Below, in pieces: positions 20,901-24,905 of a stretch of 24,905 bases of DNA (within the stretch, counting starts at the first letter, position 1; every line of letters begins with the position of its first letter). The stretch lies in IMG/VR virus record IMGVR_UViG_3300025120_000509, positions 1 through 24,905 of that record, one strand, 5' to 3'. A model generated the notes under the pieces. That model had not been told where the DNA came from and ran no database searches. It was given only the letters and a program-made list of their open reading frames with translations. This DNA comes from a virus. The translations under genes and the position numbers were made by a program.

Positions 20901-23027
20901 TTGAGCAAGTTTATTTAAGGCTCTTTGACGACCAAGTCTTAATCTATCTAATTCAAAAACAGTTTGACCCAAACCACCTTGCGGAGTGAACTGTTTTTTA
21001 AAAAATCCTAAAACTTTAAATATAAAGTTGTCTTGTATCATAGGTATATCACCTCTAAGTGCGTCATAGTTTTTTATAACTACACTAAGCGGTTCTGTTT
21101 CTTGGTCAACTTCGCCATAAATTCTAGTTGCTTGCTCCTCATATTTTTCGTTTGTAATTTCAGCAAAAGTTTTACCTGACTCTTGATCAACGTACTCATA
21201 GCCAACAATGTTTTCTCCACTTGTAATTTCTTTTTTAACAAATGTGTACACGGTATCTTTTATTGAAGCAGTAAATTGTTGTACTAAACTTTTTTCTGGT
21301 TGCTGTACATTAATTTTTTCTTTAACAGCAGATTGTTGTTGTACAGAGTTATCGCTTACTATAATTGTGATAGGCGTATTTTTTTCAGCAAAGGTTAATT
21401 GCTCTTGATTTTGTTGAATGTTATATTTTTTTTCTGCAATATCTTTAGCTAATTGTTTTTTTGTAAGTTTATTTTCCATTAAATCTTGCAAAACTTTTTG
21501 AAAAGACTCGTACTTGTTAGGCAGGAATTCATTTGCTGCAGCAGCTAAAATTTCATTGCTTTCTGTAGCTAGTTTATCTATGTAACCTTTAAATAAATAA
21601 GGTTGACTTAAAAGCTGCGTCTTACCAGTATTAATGTATTCGTTTTGAATATTAAATACAGCTAAATCTTGAATAGCTTTTTGTACAGAACCCTGTCCTG
21701 CATAAGTTTTTCCCGTAGCCCGTTTTGCTTCTTCCACTATCTGTTGATTAGTTACTTCTCCAGCTGCAATTGCTTTTTTAATTCTTTTAATTTCTTCTCT
21801 TTCTAAGGTGGCTTTAGTTAATTCAGGAGCAGACAACTGTTCTATTCGAGATTTAAAATCTTGGTTTACAATTTCTTGCGTTTTAGTTTTTTTTATTTCT
21901 TCTACAAGTTGACTTTTATTTAAGCTGCCCCAATCTTTAACAGTGCCAAATTCTGTAATTGCAAAATTTACTAAATCTGTTTTTGTTAGATTCTCTAATC
22001 CTGTATCAAGTGCATATTGTTCAGCAGTTGCTGCAGAAGTTTCAACTAATTCATTGTATTCTTGAGTAGCTTGGATATTGTCTTTTAAACTTTTGGCTCT
22101 GATACCACCAGCAAATGCTCCGACTGGTGCTCCACCAACTGCTCCTAAAGCAAAAGAATTAATTAACGCGCTTGTAAGTTCTTGTTCGTCGGTGCTTACG
22201 CCTGTGCTATTTTCAGCAATAACTGATTTTAAAAATTCTTGACTGGCTTCAGTAGAACCTTCTACTACGGCTGCAGCTAATCCTTGAGCAACTGCACGTC
22301 CAGCAATGTTAGGTGTGACACCACGTTCTACTAAACTTTTTACTGTTTCATCAAAAAGTTCTCTACCAAATTTATCTCCAAGACCTGTTCTTTTAGCTAT
22401 CTGAGGTATGACACCTTTTAAACCAAACGCTAGTGCCGCTGTATCTAGCGCACCAATGACTGCACCACCACCTAAAGCTGCAAGCGGATCTTCATAACCA
22501 TTACCAGCTCGGGCCTTTAATTCTCGATCTACTTCACCAGCTCCTAAAAAAGATGATGGCAAGAAAGATCCAAGAGCACCACCAATAAGGGCTCTAGTTG
22601 CAGCCGTTCCTACTGCTGCTGGTATAGCGGCGGCACCAAGTGCAGCACTACCCACAGCTAAACCCAAGCTAGCTACAACACTAGGTATGACTTGAGGTAT
22701 GGCATTAGTGAATAACCAATCCATGCCTTTATTTAAATCGCCGTCAATGTCTTCAATTGTCATTGGTCGACCGTACTTGGCTGCTTGTTGTTCGTTACGA
22801 ATAACTCCTTCATCGCCAATACGTTTTAATGATTCGTTACCAAATGCTTCCCCAAGCACACGTATACCAGCAAAACCTGTAGCTTGTAGTTCGTCTACGC
22901 TTTGTGCAAAAACTTGGAGGAAATTAGGATCGTCAACGTCTGTGGTAGATGGAGTTGTAGTAAAACCAGAAAGAAATTCGTCTTCCGTAATTTCTCCGGC
23001 CATGTACTGTTCATATTTAGTAGCCAT
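17955..23027 (-). CDS. 1690-aa LPD38-like large polyvalent protein, probably carried in the virion
   Basis: After a charged N-terminus, residues 109-165 and 183-210 are long Gly/Ala-rich hydrophobic segments, followed by EGSTEASQEF (256-265) and another hydrophobic Gly-rich stretch (288-309). Residues about 330-700 are Gln/Glu/Lys-rich and probably coiled. The C-terminal half carries features of the large polyvalent protein domain LPD38 group: YVTRSYKLF (about 866), VNRLTSYVENYNFYQ (about 989), TAQVRNAFTASMF (about 1075) and PNYDYVGNFVKVIRKLPLGN (about 1270). A hydrophobic patch and a basic C-terminus follow. Such proteins are often virion-borne and may act during DNA ejection. No SD precedes the ATG, which is 14 bases after the upstream stop. 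It ends in a 36-base convergent overlap with a small + frame. No enzyme active site is recognised. Confidence 0.65.
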   Translation of the reverse strand: MATKYEQYMAGEITEDEFLSGFTTTPSTTDVDDPNFLQVFAQSVDELQATGFAGIRVLGEAFGNESLKRIGDEGVIRNEQQAAKYGRPMTIEDIDGDLNKGMDWLFTNAIPQVIPSVVASLGLAVGSAALGAAAIPAAVGTAATRALIGGALGSFLPSSFLGAGEVDRELKARAGNGYEDPLAALGGGAVIGALDTAALAFGLKGVIPQIAKRTGLGDKFGRELFDETVKSLVERGVTPNIAGRAVAQGLAAAVVEGSTEASQEFLKSVIAENSTGVSTDEQELTSALINSFALGAVGGAPVGAFAGGIRAKSLKDNIQATQEYNELVETSAATAEQYALDTGLENLTKTDLVNFAITEFGTVKDWGSLNKSQLVEEIKKTKTQEIVNQDFKSRIEQLSAPELTKATLEREEIKRIKKAIAAGEVTNQQIVEEAKRATGKTYAGQGSVQKAIQDLAVFNIQNEYINTGKTQLLSQPYLFKGYIDKLATESNEILAAAANEFLPNKYESFQKVLQDLMENKLTKKQLAKDIAEKKYNIQQNQEQLTFAEKNTPITIIVSDNSVQQQSAVKEKINVQQPEKSLVQQFTASIKDTVYTFVKKEITSGENIVGYEYVDQESGKTFAEITNEKYEEQATRIYGEVDQETEPLSVVIKNYDALRGDIPMIQDNFIFKVLGFFKKQFTPQGGLGQTVFELDRLRLGRQRALNKLAQQLALSYEQAADAVVLDGSFANRTEIDLLFRDFLDKSFTRKPLTEEQRIEKQTQIDKLNQQLNTTTDELKKDSLNKSIILLREDLAEGGRVDVAPLEALPESMRQIATEIRTAIDSLSERVLAELPASILEEKVTYEKGEQTIKETKRDIIKAQLGAYVTRSYKLFDPTTGWNPASFFGKRSKEQKKAFDVAVDYYMKDQKFSREKAIRAVNDIIKQSLNQEGVSSSLVQTRAGEVTNDEGKVSPINQFLQQREKLPPELKGLFGEMTNPSQIVATTVNRLTSYVENYNFYQKLLEENNKTGSLVFAINKTEEFNTEVPLMDSPIDGLYTTKELAEALSLNKQDKSGINRFYDSFFLVPKAIAQSFKTVYSVTAQVRNAFTASMFYMANGHLNIGDFSEAMKTVYYELSGTGYDSSGKPISERLHREKLYKQLQDLGIVNTNVRLQDMLAIFNEAGSGAYRSMSEFLAFLTNKNAFIGKSIKGVTKIGRKPAEIYSAADDFFKIASFVSEKRKLKRAYENSDIGMEGMLDFAKQLNNLKIDGLNYEQMLNALASYKVRHTIPNYDYVGNFVKVIRKLPLGNFVAFPTEIIRTGFNILWLGRKEILSGNSQQMIQGYRRLLGLGTMAAGLPAMALAYGKAESGVDDEDIEAARRIMPDFAKNNFIIPIRKRTAEEGGGFDYMDGSHLFVYDTVHRMIPTVIGAAREGQATGRSIPASVASGIGEAIGELTDPYLSFSIAPGLLLELYNNRKPNGALIANPEDTWGNYAKDKFEYAFEKAQPGFMQQLSRLNQGGKAGEFAFDKYGNRQEFDDAMLGLMGLKVSSVNPTQSLPFIISDFKKSETSAKRLFTKITYQSGAVSAEDVKDAFKNSQRASFKAQQNLYRDYEALTRLGLDKRQARKQFKDRIGNRRMRSNIIRGIFTPYKPPKSARKNFDLATKKMIQSGAVVSPARYYPRVEINNQLSFYRRNRLNLNFEFLSLDDI

Positions 23028-23041
23028 GACGCGTTTTTAAG

Positions 23042-24904
23042 TTAAGCTGCTTTACTAGCAAATTCAGCTAAAATTGATTGTAAAGGAGTATTTTTATCTT
23101 TATTTCTTTTAATTCTAAGATATTGAGCAAAATTAGCACCGTCAACTTTACCGGCTGGAATTACTGCTTGTCTAGATTTTGGTAAAGTTCTACCACTTAA
23201 TATGTAACTTTCTAAAACGTCTTCTTCACTCTCATCTCTTAAAAATGAATTAAAAGCATTTTCATTGGCTTCATCCATTTTTGAATCTGCTTCATATCTT
23301 TGTAGTAACGCTTCTCTATCCGCTTTAGCCGAAGCTAAGTTTGATTGTCCTACTACATCCATGAATCCTAAGACACCACCTTGTTTAGATTTACCTGTCA
23401 TTAAAGCAGCATTACGAATGTCTTCAGCACTTTGTCCTAACAAGTCTTTAAGCTCGGGTTCAGTTGTAGTAGCTGAAGTATCTGAAGTTGCAGTATCTGA
23501 AGTTGTAGTAAGTACAGTGTCTTCAGTTTTAGTAAGAACATCTAATTTCTTTTGAGCATCTTCTTTAGATGCTTCTGCAGTAAACCTGCTAGTTATTAGA
23601 TCTGTTAATCTTTCTATTTCTTTCTGTTTATCTGCTTCTGCTTTGTCTTCTTGTTTGCTAACAACTTTTCCAGATAATGTTATTTGTTCCTGTACTAAAG
23701 CATCATGTCTTTTTTTTATGTTTTCGGGCATTTTTTCATAGCTTCCGTAAGAATTTATTAATTGATTTTTTTTATGTTCCAGCCGGTAAAAACGAGATGA
23801 ATTTGAAAAAGGAAGAAAAGAGGTTATATTCTTACTAAGATTTTTCATCGATTCCTTTCCTTCGTTTGAAATATGCAATCCTCCATGTTCCATACCCGGT
23901 ATCTCTAGTCCTTGGTCCATCGACGCTACTTGCATGTCTTCTTCATCAGGTTCTAAGGCGGCAATACTAGGGAACATTACTTCTAATTTTTCAGCAAAGT
24001 CATCGGTCAACAAAGTAACTTGTTCTGGTAAAACTTCTACATTTAATTTATTAGCTATGTCCGTTACTTTTCTTTTAAACAGACTGTCGGCTTTAACAAT
24101 AAAGTCTCCTATCTGCGTTTTTAAATTCATTGGGTCTAAATTTTCCTGAGATTTTTCAGTGATTAAACGTTCAATAGTTTGTTGTAAAATATTTTTTTGT
24201 TCGTTTACTTGAGTCATAAACAATGCTTCTTTACTAGAGCTATCTCCAGTCGTATCTTCAGCAACCATTTCAACACCGCCGACAGGATCTTCCATAGGGA
24301 TAGTAGTTGTTGCATCTCCAATTGGCATTGTTGTTGCATCTCCAATTGGCATTGTCGTTGCTGCCATTGTATTTAATGCTTCATTAATTTGTTGGTCGCC
24401 AGACTCAAACACTTCTGGTACTAAAGCACCAGCTTCCATACCAATGGCTTGGTCAAATGTTTCAGTTGCTCGATTAAGTTTGCTTCTTGCTTCAAAAGGC
24501 ATAGAGTAAAAATCTTCATAAACATCTGGATATTTTTTTTCTATATATCTAAGTTTTAAATCTTTTACGTTGCCATACTCTTTAATAAAATCTCCTCCTG
24601 TTTTAGTGCCGTCCATATATTCTGCCATTAAATTTTTAACAAAATTATTAGCTTCAATATCAGCTCTAATTTTTCTTTCCGCGTTGTCTCTTTTATTTTG
24701 TCTTACTTTATTTACATCGGTTTCTATGCCTAAAGATTCCAACATATTATTTATGCCTCTTTCCATAAAATTTTCTTTTGGTACTAAAGCACCAGCTTCC
24801 ATACCGATTGGCATACCTACTGTGCCACCATTGACGTAGTTTTGTGGATTAATAAACCCACCGTTTTCATAGCCCATTTTTTCAACAACGTCAGGAGCTA
24901 CTTT
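23042..24904 (-). CDS. repeat-bearing phage protein, at least 611 aa (partial at right edge)
   Basis: The first ATG is at 24877, but the frame stays open through all 27 remaining bases (KVAPDVVEK before the Met) with no SD, so the gene probably continues beyond the window. The visible part has a repeated motif: GYENGGFI (2-9), GMEAGALVP (25-33 and 146-154) and GMEHGGLHI (328-336). It also has a TMPIGDAT repeat (about 170-190), acidic and coiled segments, a Thr/Ser-rich low-complexity tract (about 450-475) and a basic C-terminus. The composition suggests a structural or virion-associated protein. It is followed after 14 bases by the 1690-residue gene. Function is not known. Residue numbers count from 24877. 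Confidence 0.6.
   Translation of the reverse strand, partial: KVAPDVVEKMGYENGGFINPQNYVNGGTVGMPIGMEAGALVPKENFMERGINNMLESLGIETDVNKVRQNKRDNAERKIRADIEANNFVKNLMAEYMDGTKTGGDFIKEYGNVKDLKLRYIEKKYPDVYEDFYSMPFEARSKLNRATETFDQAIGMEAGALVPEVFESGDQQINEALNTMAATTMPIGDATTMPIGDATTTIPMEDPVGGVEMVAEDTTGDSSSKEALFMTQVNEQKNILQQTIERLITEKSQENLDPMNLKTQIGDFIVKADSLFKRKVTDIANKLNVEVLPEQVTLLTDDFAEKLEVMFPSIAALEPDEEDMQVASMDQGLEIPGMEHGGLHISNEGKESMKNLSKNITSFLPFSNSSRFYRLEHKKNQLINSYGSYEKMPENIKKRHDALVQEQITLSGKVVSKQEDKAEADKQKEIERLTDLITSRFTAEASKEDAQKKLDVLTKTEDTVLTTTSDTATSDTSATTTEPELKDLLGQSAEDIRNAALMTGKSKQGGVLGFMDVVGQSNLASAKADREALLQRYEADSKMDEANENAFNSFLRDESEEDVLESYILSGRTLPKSRQAVIPAGKVDGANFAQYLRIKRNKDKNTPLQSILAEFASKAA
24312..24359 (-). 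repeat. two 24-bp tandem repeats in the right-edge gene
   Basis: Units at 24312-24335 and 24336-24359 are identical except for one base and encode tandem TMPIGDAT repeats; a degenerate third protein copy follows (TTTIPMED). This is a slippage-prone, low-complexity linker. Confidence 0.75.
24416..24442 (-). repeat. 27-bp direct repeat, copy A (partner at 24779-24805)
   Basis: The 27 bases at 24416-24442 are identical to 24779-24805, 363 bases apart (121 codons, so in frame). Both encode GMEAGALVP. Perfect nucleotide identity suggests a recent duplication or ongoing conversion, not convergence of the short motif. Confidence 0.85.
24779..24805 (-). repeat. 27-bp direct repeat, copy B (partner at 24416-24442)
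   Basis: Second exact copy of the 27-base element, near the first visible Met of the right-edge protein. Recombination between the copies would remove 121 residues in frame. Confidence 0.85.
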
Positions 24905-24905
24905 A

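Noticed and set aside
1-24905. tRNA genes, integrase or insertion sequences
   Set aside because: None was recognised by reading; no transposase motifs, terminal inverted repeats with target duplications or cloverleaf-like segments were seen. A tRNA scan was not possible.

Overview
This window is a stretch of a tailed-bacteriophage genome, most likely from an AT-rich marine phage. The strongest evidence is a phage replication module that contains an archaeo-eukaryotic-type primase, an SF1 helicase, a family A DNA polymerase, a RecB-like exonuclease and a phage Dam-type methyltransferase. A Snf2-type helicase, a small terminase subunit and three very large proteins, probably carried in the virion, support the same reading. 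Base composition is visibly AT-rich, coding density is very high, and there is no rRNA, tRNA or host metabolic operon. The gene set resembles podoviruses of marine Alphaproteobacteria (SAR11/SAR116 type, for example the HMO-2011 group). That placement is inferred from gene content and not shown by an alignment. Large terminase, portal, capsid, RNA polymerase and integrase are not in the window.

Layout, left to right. Positions 1-1583 (+): a train of nine small, unrecognised genes, most overlapping by 1-4 bases and coupled through Shine-Dalgarno (SD) sequences embedded in the end of the preceding gene. Positions 1564-2112 (-): small terminase subunit. Positions 2113-2498: a gene-free region of 386 bases with four kinds of ordered repeat: a 12-bp perfect hairpin, three ACATAATGT palindromes, eight TTAGGT/ACCTAA hexamers and five tandem GTCC-heptamers. 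This is the best candidate for a packaging, origin or control locus. Positions 2499-9337 (-): small genes (one in the DUF1289 family and one 49-residue basic protein), a 1399-residue polyvalent-type protein, an 86-residue protein and a Snf2-type helicase.

Positions 9338-9406 are a short divergent promoter region. Positions 9407-17924 (+) are the replication module: small proteins, a candidate ssDNA-binding protein, primase, SF1 helicase, DNA polymerase, a ribbon-helix-helix-like protein, nuclease and methyltransferase. From 11308 onward the genes overlap or nearly touch. A 104-base gap with two hairpins separates the candidate ssDNA-binding gene from the primase. Positions 17955-24905 (-) hold a 1690-residue LPD38-like protein and a repeat-bearing protein that runs off the right edge.

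The rightward genes probably copy and process phage DNA. The leftward genes include DNA packaging (terminase small subunit) and large proteins probably carried in the virion and delivered with the DNA. Two observations stand out. First, the 1399- and 1690-residue proteins share a related Gly/Ala-rich hydrophobic N-terminal module. Second, a short motif, G-[YMI]-E-x-G-[GA]-[FL], recurs in the right-edge protein and also sits near the C-terminus of the 1399-residue protein.
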